The notes below the pieces were generated by a model, which was not told the origin of the DNA, ran no database searches, and worked only from the letters and a program-made list of their open reading frames with translations. The position numbers and the translations under genes were made by a program. Shown here in pieces: positions 36,865 through 46,596 of a DNA stretch of 64,000 nt. This DNA comes from CAVVXN01 sp963772585. GTDB lineage: Bacteria; Planctomycetota; PLA2; JAEUHO01. The DNA is taken from NCBI GenBank assembly GCA_963772585.1, contig CAVYXV010000008.1, positions 496,001 to 560,000 of the forward strand, given 5' to 3'. The stretch's first letter is position 1. Each line of letters starts with the position of its first letter.

Positions 36865-38106
36865 ATGCGCATCGCAAACGTCCGGAGGGAAGGAGGCGCC
36901 GGCGTCGTCCGCAGCGTCGCCGACGTCGCGTTCGAGGAGGCCGATCGCCCGGGGCTGTCCGTCTACTTCGAGGTGGACGAGCAGGACGCCGACGCGCTCT
37001 GGAGGGGCGCGGAGCCCTTCGCCGTCGCCCTGTTCCCGGCGGCCTCGTGGCACGGAGAGCGCCGCGTGGCGGTCGATGGCCCCCTCTGCGGCGAGCTTCG
37101 CACCTCGCTGGAGGACCACGCCCGGGTCCTGACCCGATGGTACGGGCGGTGCGCGGAGCCGAGGATGGAGGCCACGGGAGGGTTCACGGCCTCGCGCCCC
37201 GCCGAGCCGACCCGGACGGCCATGATGCTCACCGGCGGCATCGACGCCCTCGCCAGCCTGCGCCGGAACCGGCTCGATGTCCCGCCGGACCACCCCCACG
37301 CGATCCGCACCGGCATCTGGGTGTTCGGCTTGAGCGCCCGCCACGCGCCCGGCGGGGTCGAGGACCCGGAGCGCCGGCGTGGGTACGAGCGGCACCTCGA
37401 ACGCCTGCGGGTCTTCGGCCGCGGCGTCGGCCTCGACGTGGTGTCGGTCCGCACGAACCTGCTCCACGCCTACGAGGGGTGGGAAAGCTGGCGGGACGCC
37501 GGGTTCGGCGCCGGGACGGCGGCCGCGGGTCACGCCCTGGGGCGGCGCTACTCCCGGATCGTGTTCAACTCCTCGGGCGCGGGGCTCGATACGTCACCCC
37601 ACGCCTCCCACCCGCTGCTCGACGACCGACTCTCCTCCGGCGCCGTCCGCGTGGTGTCGGGCCTTCCCTACCGCAGCCGACTCGAGAAGGTCGCTCTCGT
37701 GGCCGCGTGGCCGGAGGCACTGGAGATCCTCCGTCCGTGTCTCGTCCCCGGAGGCACGCCGCCCGAGACGCTCAACTGCGGCCATTGCGAGAAGTGCGTA
37801 CGCACGATGCTGGAGCTGGCGGCCGTCGGCGCGCTCGAGCGCGCGCCGGCGTTTCGCCGCCACCGCCTCACGGCGGCGGACCTCCACGCCAATCCCCCGC
37901 GCGGCCGGCGCGCCATCTACTACGACGACGTCCTGGTCGAGGCGCTCGAGGCGCACGGACGACCGGACCTCGCCGACGCGGTGCGCTATGCCCTGGAACG
38001 CCTCCGGCTGACGCCGTGGCAGCGACGGATCCGGAAGTGGCGGCGGTCCCTGGAGAAGCGGCTACCCTCGCGTCGGCGCATGGTCCCGGCGTCGCGCCGC
38101 CGATGA
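36865..38106 (+). CDS. PP-loop-like (adenine nucleotide alpha-hydrolase-type) protein
   Basis: 413 residues, ATG at 36865; TACAAT at 36826-36831 is the probable -10. Residues 121-132 read MLTGGIDALASL, close to the PP-loop SGGxDS but with Thr for the first Ser and Ala for the last Ser. A Cys cluster CGHCEKC, about residues 305-311, resembles the zinc-binding CxxCxxC region of QueC-like PP-loop ATPases. These enzymes adenylate a carboxyl, sulfur or amide group. The degenerate loop makes activity uncertain. The GNAT-nitrilase gene starts 36 bases downstream, so the pair may act in one small-molecule pathway. Confidence 0.6.
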   Translation: MRIANVRREGGAGVVRSVADVAFEEADRPGLSVYFEVDEQDADALWRGAEPFAVALFPAASWHGERRVAVDGPLCGELRTSLEDHARVLTRWYGRCAEPRMEATGGFTASRPAEPTRTAMMLTGGIDALASLRRNRLDVPPDHPHAIRTGIWVFGLSARHAPGGVEDPERRRGYERHLERLRVFGRGVGLDVVSVRTNLLHAYEGWESWRDAGFGAGTAAAGHALGRRYSRIVFNSSGAGLDTSPHASHPLLDDRLSSGAVRVVSGLPYRSRLEKVALVAAWPEALEILRPCLVPGGTPPETLNCGHCEKCVRTMLELAAVGALERAPAFRRHRLTAADLHANPPRGRRAIYYDDVLVEALEAHGRPDLADAVRYALERLRLTPWQRRIRKWRRSLEKRLPSRRRMVPASRRR

Positions 38107-38142
38107 TGCACGCCCCCTCTCCGCCGACCGCAGGAGCCTCCC

Positions 38143-39700
38143 ATGCCCCCGATCGATCTCCATGACTTCGAGACGCGGATCCGCGTCCGACGCACCCGTA
38201 TCGAGGACTTCGACGCCCTGGTCGAGCTCCAGAAGCTGTGTTTCGCTGGCATGGAGAACTGGCAACCGGAGCAGGTCGAGAGCCAGATCCACCACTTCCC
38301 CGAAGGCCAGATCGTGGTCGAGTACGAAGGCGAAGTGGTGGCATCGGCCAGCGCCCTGATCGTCGACTTCGACCGCTACTCCGAGTGGCACAACTGGAAG
38401 GAAATCGCCGACAGCGGCTACATCCGGAACCATACGCCGGACGGCGACACGCTCTACGGCATCGAGATCATGGTCCATCCGGAGTGCCGGGGCATGCGGC
38501 TCAGCCGGCGGCTCTACGACGAGCGCAAGCGGATCGCGCGCGACCGGAACCTCGCCCGCATCATCATCGCGGGCCGGATCCCCGGCTTCGCCGCCCGCGC
38601 GGACGACCTGAGCGCCCGGGAGTACGTGGAAGCCGTGATGCGGAAGGAGTTGTTCGACCCCGTCCTGACGGCGCAGACCTCCAACGGGTTCGTCCTCAAG
38701 GGCCTGATTCCCAACTACCTGCCGTCCGACGAGGACTCGCGGGGCTACGCCACGTTCCTGGAGTGGGTCAACCTGGACTACGACCCGCCCCGCCAGCGTC
38801 GCTATCGCGCGGTTTCGCTCGTGCGAATCGCCGTCGTGCAGTACCAGCTCCGGGCGATCGGGTCGTTCGAGGAGTTCGAGCGACAGTGCGAGTACTTCGT
38901 CGATACCGCCGCGGACTACAAGTCGGATTTCGCGGTCTTCCCCGAGCTCATCAGCACCCAGCTCCTGTCGTTCTCCGATACCGTGCGCCCGGGGTTGGCC
39001 GCCCGGCAACTCGCCGACTACACGCCCCGTTACATCGACATGTTCCGCGACCTCGCGATCAAGTACAACGTGAACATCGTCGCGGGCTCGCAGTTCGACG
39101 CGGAGGAGGGGCGGCTGTTCAACGTCGAGCTACCTCTGCCGCCGGGACGGCACGATCGAGAAGCAGCACAAGCTCCACGTGACCCAGAGCGAGCGGCGCT
39201 GGTGGGGGGTCGAGGCGGGCGATCGGGTGCACGTCTTCGAAACGGACTGCGGGCGTGTCGCGGTCCTCATCTGCTACGACGTCGAGTTCCCCGAGGTCGC
39301 ACGGATCGCGGCGGGCAAGGGCGCGGACATCCTCTTCGTCCCGTTCAACACGGACGAGCGCGCCGCCTACCTGCGCGTCAGCACCTGCGCCCGCGCCCGG
39401 GCCATCGAGAACCAGGTCTACGTCGCCATCGCGGGCTGCGTCGGCAACCTCCCCTTCGTCCCGAACGCCGACGTCCACTACGCCCAGTCCGGGATCTACA
39501 CCCCTTCGGACATCTCGTTCGAGCGCGACGGCATCGCGGCGGAGTGCCACCCGAACATCGAGACCATCGTGATCAGCGACGTGGATCTGGAGATCCTCCG
39601 ACGGGCGCGCTACGACGGGACCGTGCAGTCCTGGAAGGACCGCCGCACCGACCTCTACCGCGTGACCTATCGCGAGGAGGGACGCGACCTGGCGGTCTGA
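38143..39700 (+). CDS. GNAT acetyltransferase - carbon-nitrogen hydrolase (nitrilase) fusion, one inserted base near 39135
   Basis: ATG with GGAG 6 bases upstream. Residues ~10-190 form a GNAT domain (IRVRRTRIEDFDALVELQKLC start; IEIMVHPECRGMRLSRRLYD acetyl-CoA loop). Residues ~225-515 form a nitrilase domain with Glu (FAVFPELIS), Lys (IEKQHKLHV) and Cys (LICYDVEFPE), the complete Glu-Lys-Cys triad. One extra base (aac gtc G agc tac) is inferred near 39135; with it removed the protein is 518 residues. Fusions of this type are known in several phyla and are annotated as bifunctional GNAT/amidohydrolase. The substrate is unknown, probably a small amide or aminoacyl compound. Confidence 0.9.
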
Positions 39701-39954
39701 CCGGGCGGGCGCGCCTGCATTGCCCGCGAGGCGCGCGACGTGACAGCCCGAAGTCGTGGACCGTCAAGGAGCTACGGGGCGATGCAGGTCTCGTTCCTCT
39801 TCCCCAGGGTGTCCTGGTGCAACGCTCGGGTTCGAGGCCAAGGCGGGGGGAGGAGGCGACCCCGTAGGGTCGCCGACGACGAGCAACGCCGGCATCGGGC
39901 GCGAGATACGCGCCAGGGCCGCGCGATTCAACGCCGGTTCGCGGGTACTGCAGG
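39701..39954. other. 254-base convergent intergenic region containing repeat B copy 2
   Basis: Both flanking genes end into this region (stops at 39700 and 39955). It holds repeat B at 39726-39944 and no convincing gene. The hairpin at 39855-39874 could serve as a terminator stem in either direction but lacks a T-tract. Confidence 0.6.
39726..39944 (+). repeat. dispersed repeat B, copy 2 (longest copy)
   Basis: It matches 8555-8750 in inverse orientation and 53648-53790 directly. The core 39809-39888 differs from copy 1 at about six of 80 positions, two of them in the hairpin loop. Hairpin GGCGACCC (39855-39862) / GGGTCGCC (39867-39874), loop CGTA versus CTTG in copy 1. The left end has GACGTGACAGCC, the right end GCCGGTTCGC. 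Confidence 0.75.
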
Positions 39955-40722
39955 CTAGGGCGCCCCGCTGGAGCGATCGCCGGACCAGGAGAAGGTTTCC
40001 AGGTACTTCCGCAGATGCCGGGCCGAGGGGAAGGCCTTCCGGATCAGCCCGCGGCGAAGACCCTTGCAGATACGCTTGATCTCCGGAGGCTGGGACGCGT
40101 AGCGCCCGCGGCCCCCCGTCGCGTCGTAGAGGAGCCGCACGAGATCCAGGACGTCGTCGCGCTGCTGCTGCTTCGTCGTGGGTCCGTAGTGGTAGAAGTC
40201 CACGAGGCGCAGGCGGAAGCGGATCCCCGCGCGACGGACGAGGACGTTCTCGGCGTGGAGATCGCCGTGGTAGTGCCGGGCCGCGTGGATCTCCTCCAGA
40301 CCCTGCGCGAGCTGGTGCGTGAGCACGAGCGCGTCGTAGGGGGGGAGGGCACCTCCGGGCTGCCGCGCCACGAGGGCGCTCAGGAGCTCGCCCTCGACGA
40401 ATTCGCTGAGGAGACAGGTCACGGCGGTGCGGCGGAACCGGATCGTCTCCGAGTGGTGGTACTGGGTGACGATCGAGCAGTGCTTCAACGCGTCGAGCTT
40501 CTTCGCGTACAGGAGGACTGCGCGGTCCTTGACGTTTCGCTGCGGGAAGAAGAGCTTCGCCGCGCGGACGATGCCGGTCCTGCGCTCGCGAACCTTGTAG
40601 ACCTCCCCCTCCCAGCCACCGCCGAGCTTCTGGATCACCTCGTACCGGCTGGCAAGGATGTGCCCCGGCTCGAAGTCGAAGGCGTCGATGCGCGGCGCCG
40701 GGCTGCCCGTGGACCGCTTCAC
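39955..40722 (-). CDS. atypical protein kinase-like protein, partner of the PP2C phosphatase
   Basis: 255 residues, GTG at 40722 overlapping the PP2C stop (GTGA). Gly-loop GGGWEGEVYKV (34-44), Lys56 (RAAKLF), HGDLHAENV at 152-160 replaces HRDxKxxN with the HGDLHxxN form seen in RIO, ABC1 and aminoglycoside-phosphotransferase-like kinases, and VDFYHYG stands in place of DFG. The catalytic Asp154 and Asn159 and metal Asp175 are kept, so it may still phosphorylate a target. No membrane segment, small size. The overlap with a phosphatase gene suggests opposing activities on one target. Confidence 0.82.
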   Translation of the reverse strand: MKRSTGSPAPRIDAFDFEPGHILASRYEVIQKLGGGWEGEVYKVRERRTGIVRAAKLFFPQRNVKDRAVLLYAKKLDALKHCSIVTQYHHSETIRFRRTAVTCLLSEFVEGELLSALVARQPGGALPPYDALVLTHQLAQGLEEIHAARHYHGDLHAENVLVRRAGIRFRLRLVDFYHYGPTTKQQQRDDVLDLVRLLYDATGGRGRYASQPPEIKRICKGLRRGLIRKAFPSARHLRKYLETFSWSGDRSSGAP

Positions 40723-41570
40723 GTCCGTCCTCCTCCTTCGCGGGCCGGCGGACGCGGGACGCACCGCCGGTAGAGCACGAAACTCAAGTCGTCGGGCTTC
40801 GAGGGGGCGTCCTCCTCGACGCCCGCCATGCGCCGCCCCACGAGCGAAACGAGGCTCGCCGCGGCCCCCGCCAGCGGACCCTTCCGGACGAGCCCGACGA
40901 TCTCCTCCCCTCGCAGGTTGTCGAACAGCCCGTCGCTCGCGAGCAGCACGGTGTCCCGCACGCCGAGCCGGATCCCGGAACCCATCTCGATCCGCATGTC
41001 CGGGGCGCCCACGACGTTGGAGACCAGATGCCGGTCCTCGTGGCCGATGGCCTCGTCCTCCCCGAGCAGGCCCGCCTCCACGGCGTACCCCGTCGGCGAG
41101 TGGGGGACGATCTGCAGGCGCACGCGGCCCCGCTGGCCCACGACCAGGATCTCCGCGTCTCCCACGTGGTAGGGCCGAACGGTGCCCCCGTCGATCTCCA
41201 CGACGGCCAGGGTGGCGGCCGCCCCGGTTCCGAGCGCCTTGACGCCGTCGTTCGCCGCCTCGATGCCGTCGAGGAGCGACACGCGCATCGCCTGCCCCTC
41301 GGGGGCCGACCGAACCTGCTCCGCGAGCGCCGTGAGCGCGACCCGCGCGGCCACGGCCCCTCCGGCGTGTCCCCCCGCGCCATCGGCCACCGCCAGGATG
41401 GCGCGCTCATCGTCGAGATCGATCACGCAGATCGCGTCCTCGTTGTCGGCCTCCTGCCCCGGCTTGCCGCGCGAGTAGGCGACGACGCGTCCCCCCGCCA
41501 AGTCGAAGACGTGGGCCACGTCCATGACCTGGCGGGTCAGCAGGTGGACCGGAGGCTCCTGGGGAGGCAT
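40719..41570 (-). CDS. PP2C-family Ser/Thr protein phosphatase
   Basis: 283 residues, ATG at 41570. The metal-binding motifs of PPM/PP2C phosphatases are in order: ADNEDA (Asp45), VADGAGGHAGG (Asp63), VGDAEILVV, ASDGLFDNL, and KPDDLSFVLY near the end. It starts with an extra 20 residues before the fold. It should dephosphorylate Ser/Thr residues in the cytoplasm, and the 4-base overlap with the kinase-like gene downstream makes a switch module likely. TAGAAG, close to a -10, lies six bases before the ATG. Confidence 0.93.
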   Translation of the reverse strand: MPPQEPPVHLLTRQVMDVAHVFDLAGGRVVAYSRGKPGQEADNEDAICVIDLDDERAILAVADGAGGHAGGAVAARVALTALAEQVRSAPEGQAMRVSLLDGIEAANDGVKALGTGAAATLAVVEIDGGTVRPYHVGDAEILVVGQRGRVRLQIVPHSPTGYAVEAGLLGEDEAIGHEDRHLVSNVVGAPDMRIEMGSGIRLGVRDTVLLASDGLFDNLRGEEIVGLVRKGPLAGAAASLVSLVGRRMAGVEEDAPSKPDDLSFVLYRRCVPRPPAREGGGRT

Positions 41571-42096
41571 CGCCTACTTCTACACCCGGCCCGGATGGCG
41601 GGCACGAAAGCCCCCCTCGCCGGCCCCCCCGCCGGTCGCGGTCCTCCCGGGCCCCCCCCACCCCGGAGGGCGCGCTCGGAGCGGCGAAGCGGGTAGCGGC
41701 CGCACGCCGGCGGCCGCCCTCGCTCGCGACGCGCGCACCTACGAGGATGCGAATCGTTCGATTGCGCGCAGGTGCATCCACGCACGCTGTAAAGAGACCT
41801 TCGTAAAGCCTCGCTGCACGGAGGAACGGTGGCGCCCCATGAACACGCTCGCGCTTGGCGCGGAGAAGCGCGCGCAATCCGCTTGCGATCCCCTTCTCCG
41901 TCCCCACGCACGGGGGAAATGCCCCCCGCTTCGCGGTGGAGCCGGCGGGATCGCACGGGGCCTTCGTTCGCGCGCGAAAGCGATCGGCCGAATGGTCTGG
42001 TCCTTGCGTTACCACTCCCGTCGCGCGTGGCACCCCACGCGGTTTCCGGTGTGTGCCGCTTGTGCGCGACGACACGGACAAGGCCCTGGAGACAGT
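41571..42096. other. 526-base divergent intergenic region with two hairpins, no gene supported
   Basis: It separates the PP2C gene (minus) from the large lipoprotein gene (plus). The frame of the latter is open through it but has no signal peptide and poor codon bias. A near-perfect dyad GCGAATCG-TT-CGATTGCGC spans 41749-41767; a perfect hairpin CGCGTGG/CCACGCG with loop CACC spans 42024-42041, about 55 bases before the ATG, and could be a leader element. Nothing else is recognised. Confidence 0.45.
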
Positions 42097-45000
42097 ATGT
42101 CCATCGCACGCCGCGTCATCCGACATCTCGCCCTGGTCGTCTCGGTCCCCACGCTGCTCGCGCTCACCGCTTGCGGTGGAGGGAGTGGAGGTGGAGGAGG
42201 TGGCGGCGGCGCGCCCAACGACCTCGTCGTCCGATCGACGGCGCTGACGCCCATGCTGTCGGGGCAGGCGTTCGATCATCCGATCGAGGTATCCGGCGGT
42301 TGCAAAGGCCCCTACCGCCTGGATCTGTTGTCGGGAGATCTCCCGCCGGGGCTTCGCCTGGACGACGACACGCGCAGCATCGTCGGCACGTTGCTCGAGG
42401 ACGGCCGGTTCGACTTCGCCGTCCGCGTGACCGACACGGGCTGCCAACCGTTCCTCTCGGGGACCGCCCGGTTCACGTTGTCCGTCGGCGTCGGCGACCT
42501 CGTGGTGGTGGACGTGTACCAGGACGGCAACCCGGGCCTCGTCCCGGCCGGGAGCACGCCGCAGAACCCCGACTACCCCATGCTTCCCGATGTCGTCTAC
42601 AACGACTTCACGTCCCTCGCGTTCCTCCTCGCCGGCGGTCAGGGCCCCTACAGCATGGAGATCGTGGACGACCCCAACGTGTCGGGTGACGGCCCGCTGC
42701 CGCTCGGCGTGAGCGTCGTCGGTTCCTCCACGAGCCTGGTCGGCGCCCCGGTCGAGACGAAGGCCGGCGGCTTCCTGATGACCTTCCAGGTGGAGGACAG
42801 CATCGGGAACACGACGAACTTCACGACGCGCTGGCGCATCGACACGCCGCCGATCGTCACGGTCACGGAGGCCCTTCCGGGCGCGCGCGCGGGCGACGAC
42901 TACGGCACCGACATCGTCGTCGCGGAGGGCGTTCCTCCGTTCGAATACGAACTCGTGGCCGCGGGCCTTCCCGCCGACTACACGTTCGCCCAGGCGCCGG
43001 ACGACGCGGACGTCGTGTACGACCCGGCCGGCGAAGACCCGCCCACGGTCTCGGTGCCCGGGGCGCTCGACAAGATCGACGCCTCCGTCTACCCGCCCGC
43101 CGACGCCGCGGGCCCGTCGTACGACGGAGCCTACGCGGGCGCGCCTCCGGAAGGCCTTCGCCTGGACGAGGCGACGGGCCACTGGGCCGGGGTCCCGCGA
43201 CGTCGCGGCTCGTTCCTGGTCCACATCCACGTGCACAGCACGCTGGTCGCCAACTCGTTCGGCCAGCACTCGTGGCGCTCGTACCCGATCCAGGTCGACG
43301 TCGCTCCGCCGCTCGCCCAGGATCCCGCCTACCTCGTGGACGCCGCCGCCGGCTTCTCGTCCGGGGCTCCGTTCGCCCGCATCCCCCCCGCCGAGAAGCC
43401 CCTCCCGTACTCCCTCCAGCTGCTCGCCGGCGGCGGCGTGTCCAAGGACGGCTGGACCGACGCTCCGCACCAGGGGCAGGCGGTCGAGATCACGGGAGAC
43501 GGCCCCGCCCAGGAGGCCGTCGGCGCCTACGAGTGGGCCGTGGACTGGGACCCGCAGGGAGACGGCGGCAGCGACCCCGTCCCGGGAATGAGCCTCGTCG
43601 CGCAGACGGGCGAGTTCTACGCGCCGGTCCCCGCGGATCTCGTGCCCCAGTACCCCCAGGAGATCGCCTTCACCTGCACCGACGAGGCCCTACCCCTCCA
43701 GGTACGGCAGAGCGCGAGCGAGACGGTGTCGTTCGGCATCGGCCCCGACGTCGCCATCATCACGGAGTCGACGACCGGCTTCACGGCGTCGAGCAACAAT
43801 CGCCCTCTCAACGATCCCGCGATGACGCTCAAGCGCATGGTGCTCGGGAGCTCCGGGACGTCCATCGGGAACCTCGGCAACGACGACCTCCCGGGCCGCG
43901 GACCGAACCGCATCGGGCTCCCGGCGGAAGCCGGAACGGCGACGATCACCTCGATGCTCAGCGCCTCCGCGTCCCTGGACCTTCTCCGCGTGTCGGTGAA
44001 CCCCACGGTCTGGTGGGACGACGTGAACGCCCTGAACCCCCGCGCCGCGCGCCCGTTCCAGCACGCCTCGCGGAACAGCTACAGCTACTACCCGGGCATC
44101 GGCTACAACGGGACCACGGCCTACACGTCGCGGTCCACGTCGTACAACGTCCAACCCGAGTCGACCGCGGTCCACCTTCCGCAGTGCACGAACCTGACCG
44201 TGTCGGGCGATCCCGCGCTCGGCGTATACACGGACGGTGGCCAGCTGTACGCGTTCGACAGCAGCACGCACTTCGGGATCTTCATCATCCGGGAGGACGG
44301 CCGCGTCTACGTTCCGGCCGCCTTCGACAAGTCCTCGTCCGGATTCCAGAGCTTCGGCGACAACTGGGTCTCGGGATACAGCGCCACCGCCGATCAGGTG
44401 AGCCTGACGAAGATCCCGCAGATGACCGTGAGTCCCGACGGCCGGTTCGCGAGCTTCAAGCTCCGGACGCGGACCGACTTCTCCATGTACGAGGAGGCCA
44501 CCAACTCGCGCATCCTCCTCATCTCGCTCACCGGCGAGCGGATCGCCGCGTGGGGAGGCGCAGTCTACAAGATCATCGGCACCGGTTCGTCCGGCGCCTC
44601 TACCGGCCGCTACCAGTTCGCATCGAGCCTCACGCTCACGAACCGCTACCTCTACTACCTGATCGGAAGCGGCTCGACGGACCAGCTCCACTGGAAGGAC
44701 CACTGGATCTACCGGTACCACCTCCTGTCGGGCGCGAGCGCCGGCGCGCTCCTCCACTCCGACTTCAACGCGAACTGGACGAACGCCCCGGGCAAGGGGA
44801 TGCAGACGCCCTTCCAGTGCTTCGATCGCTCGTTCGGGTCGAGCACGTCGGGCGCGGACCAGCAGATGATCTCCTCGCACGGCTACAACGCCTTCGAGGC
44901 GTCCCTCGCCCGCTCGCCGTTCCGCGTGAACGCGGACGGCAACGCCTGCGCGATCCTGGCGGCGCCGACGACGGCCAACACGGTCGGCAACGACGTGATG

Positions 45001-46569
45001 AACTTCTTCGCCTGGGTCGACTACCAGGGGGCCCTCGCGCAACTGAGCACCCAGGCCCGCCACCACATCAACGCCGGAGGCCGCGGCACGGCTCTCCGCC
45101 ACGGCCCGAACGTCTACCCCTGCGCGGGCCTCTGGGGCGCGTACAACGGCCCGACGACGGGCTTCGAGATCAGCGACGACGGTCTCCTCGTGGGGGCGAC
45201 CTGCAGCCGCGAGGACTCGGTGACGGCGAACCCCTCGGCCACCAGCCAGGACGACTGGGGCTACCGGGAGGACATTTATCTCTGGAAGAGCACGGGCGGC
45301 ACGCCGTGGTCTTCCTCCACGGAGACGAACGTCACCGGCGCCGCGGGCTACGAGGGCACGTCCAACTCTCCGACGAACGCGGTCTTCGAGACCCAGACCT
45401 GGAAGTTCGGAGCTCTCGCGTTCACCCGGGCCGGCGACGGCCTCGTCTTCTGGGCGGGGTACCACAACAACGCGCCGACCTCGACCAGCGCCTACTACCG
45501 TTACGGCGAGTTCAAGGCCAAGTGGTTCGTCGGCAGCCTCTACTCCTACAGCGTGCAGGACGGAGCGGTTCGCAACATCCTGCCGTCCTCGGCCGGAGGC
45601 TGCAGCAAGACCGTCGGCAGCGCGCTGTCCACCGTCTCGTTCTCCACGTCCGCTCTCGGTACGGACGGCGGCGTGATCAAGCCCTGGGGCGGCTTCTACT
45701 CGATGAACGGGGATTTCCTGTACATCGTGAACAAGGGCGCCCTGTCGTCGTCCCTCTCGGCGAACGCCCAGCTCGTCGGCGTCAACCTGCGGAGCCTCGA
45801 CACGGACGACTCGGATCCGGACCGGTCCCTCAACGGCCACCCGGACGGACGCGCGTTCCACGTCACCGGGCTTCCCAGCCGGAGGGGTTTCTACGTCGCC
45901 GCGTACTACCTGGCCGACCGCGGCATCGGCGACTACGACTACGACGACAACTACCAGCAGTACTACAGCACCCCCATGAGCGGGTTCCACGTGGCCGCCA
46001 CGAACAACGGCCGCGTGTTCTTCCTCGACGACGAACAGGTTTCGGGCACGAGCTCCAGCACCTACTACAAGTACGGCGGTCCGATCCTCGGCACGACGTA
46101 CGGCTACGGGTACGACAACGCCCACGTCTGGTGCTTCGACCCGAACGTCGGAGGCGCGATCCAGGCGGTGACGGGTACCGAGTTCGGGCCGCTCTCCGGC
46201 GGACAGAACCGGGGCTGCGTCTCGCTGGAGGTCTCGCCGGACGGCCGCGACGTCGCCGTGGTCTACACGAGCAGCAGCAGCTCCTACACCTGGCAGTACG
46301 AGCGACTCGCCGTCTACAGCAACATCCAACTCGATCCCGCGACCGGCGCCATGCTGCCGGGCACGACCCACGACTTCTTCGAGCCGAGCAGCGGCCGGAT
46401 CAGCGCCTCCTTGAGCTTCGACCCTCTCGGCCAGCACCTGTACTACGCGCGCGGGAGCACGAACGAGGCCTCGAAGATCCTCCGCCGCGGCACGCTCGGG
46501 AGCGGCGGGTCCACCTCGGACCTGAGCCCGACCCCGAAGCGCTACAACGTCCTCCACGTCGGCCGCTGA
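42097..46569 (+). CDS. giant secreted lipoprotein with Ig-like N-terminal and propeller-like C-terminal regions
   Basis: 1490 residues. ATG at 42097 gives the lipobox LLALTACGG (Cys near residue 26) followed by a glycine linker. The first ~400 residues hold two or three putative Ig-like units of the He_PIG type ('GPYRLDLLSGDLPPGLRLDD' then 'GTLLEDGRFDFAVRVTD', and a later 'PPEGLRLDEATGHWAG'). The remaining ~900 residues are beta-rich, Ser/Thr/Tyr-rich, with PD40/WD40-like tags (TVSPDGRFASFKL, EVSPDGRDVAVVY), suggesting a beta-propeller-like assembly. CTGGAG upstream may be the ribosome site. No enzymatic motif is visible. It is probably surface-exposed and involved in binding or structure. 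Base composition is like its neighbours. Confidence 0.75.
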   Translation: MSIARRVIRHLALVVSVPTLLALTACGGGSGGGGGGGGAPNDLVVRSTALTPMLSGQAFDHPIEVSGGCKGPYRLDLLSGDLPPGLRLDDDTRSIVGTLLEDGRFDFAVRVTDTGCQPFLSGTARFTLSVGVGDLVVVDVYQDGNPGLVPAGSTPQNPDYPMLPDVVYNDFTSLAFLLAGGQGPYSMEIVDDPNVSGDGPLPLGVSVVGSSTSLVGAPVETKAGGFLMTFQVEDSIGNTTNFTTRWRIDTPPIVTVTEALPGARAGDDYGTDIVVAEGVPPFEYELVAAGLPADYTFAQAPDDADVVYDPAGEDPPTVSVPGALDKIDASVYPPADAAGPSYDGAYAGAPPEGLRLDEATGHWAGVPRRRGSFLVHIHVHSTLVANSFGQHSWRSYPIQVDVAPPLAQDPAYLVDAAAGFSSGAPFARIPPAEKPLPYSLQLLAGGGVSKDGWTDAPHQGQAVEITGDGPAQEAVGAYEWAVDWDPQGDGGSDPVPGMSLVAQTGEFYAPVPADLVPQYPQEIAFTCTDEALPLQVRQSASETVSFGIGPDVAIITESTTGFTASSNNRPLNDPAMTLKRMVLGSSGTSIGNLGNDDLPGRGPNRIGLPAEAGTATITSMLSASASLDLLRVSVNPTVWWDDVNALNPRAARPFQHASRNSYSYYPGIGYNGTTAYTSRSTSYNVQPESTAVHLPQCTNLTVSGDPALGVYTDGGQLYAFDSSTHFGIFIIREDGRVYVPAAFDKSSSGFQSFGDNWVSGYSATADQVSLTKIPQMTVSPDGRFASFKLRTRTDFSMYEEATNSRILLISLTGERIAAWGGAVYKIIGTGSSGASTGRYQFASSLTLTNRYLYYLIGSGSTDQLHWKDHWIYRYHLLSGASAGALLHSDFNANWTNAPGKGMQTPFQCFDRSFGSSTSGADQQMISSHGYNAFEASLARSPFRVNADGNACAILAAPTTANTVGNDVMNFFAWVDYQGALAQLSTQARHHINAGGRGTALRHGPNVYPCAGLWGAYNGPTTGFEISDDGLLVGATCSREDSVTANPSATSQDDWGYREDIYLWKSTGGTPWSSSTETNVTGAAGYEGTSNSPTNAVFETQTWKFGALAFTRAGDGLVFWAGYHNNAPTSTSAYYRYGEFKAKWFVGSLYSYSVQDGAVRNILPSSAGGCSKTVGSALSTVSFSTSALGTDGGVIKPWGGFYSMNGDFLYIVNKGALSSSLSANAQLVGVNLRSLDTDDSDPDRSLNGHPDGRAFHVTGLPSRRGFYVAAYYLADRGIGDYDYDDNYQQYYSTPMSGFHVAATNNGRVFFLDDEQVSGTSSSTYYKYGGPILGTTYGYGYDNAHVWCFDPNVGGAIQAVTGTEFGPLSGGQNRGCVSLEVSPDGRDVAVVYTSSSSSYTWQYERLAVYSNIQLDPATGAMLPGTTHDFFEPSSGRISASLSFDPLGQHLYYARGSTNEASKILRRGTLGSGGSTSDLSPTPKRYNVLHVGR

Positions 46570-46596
46570 GCCACGTCCCGGAGGGTCGGCTCGCGC

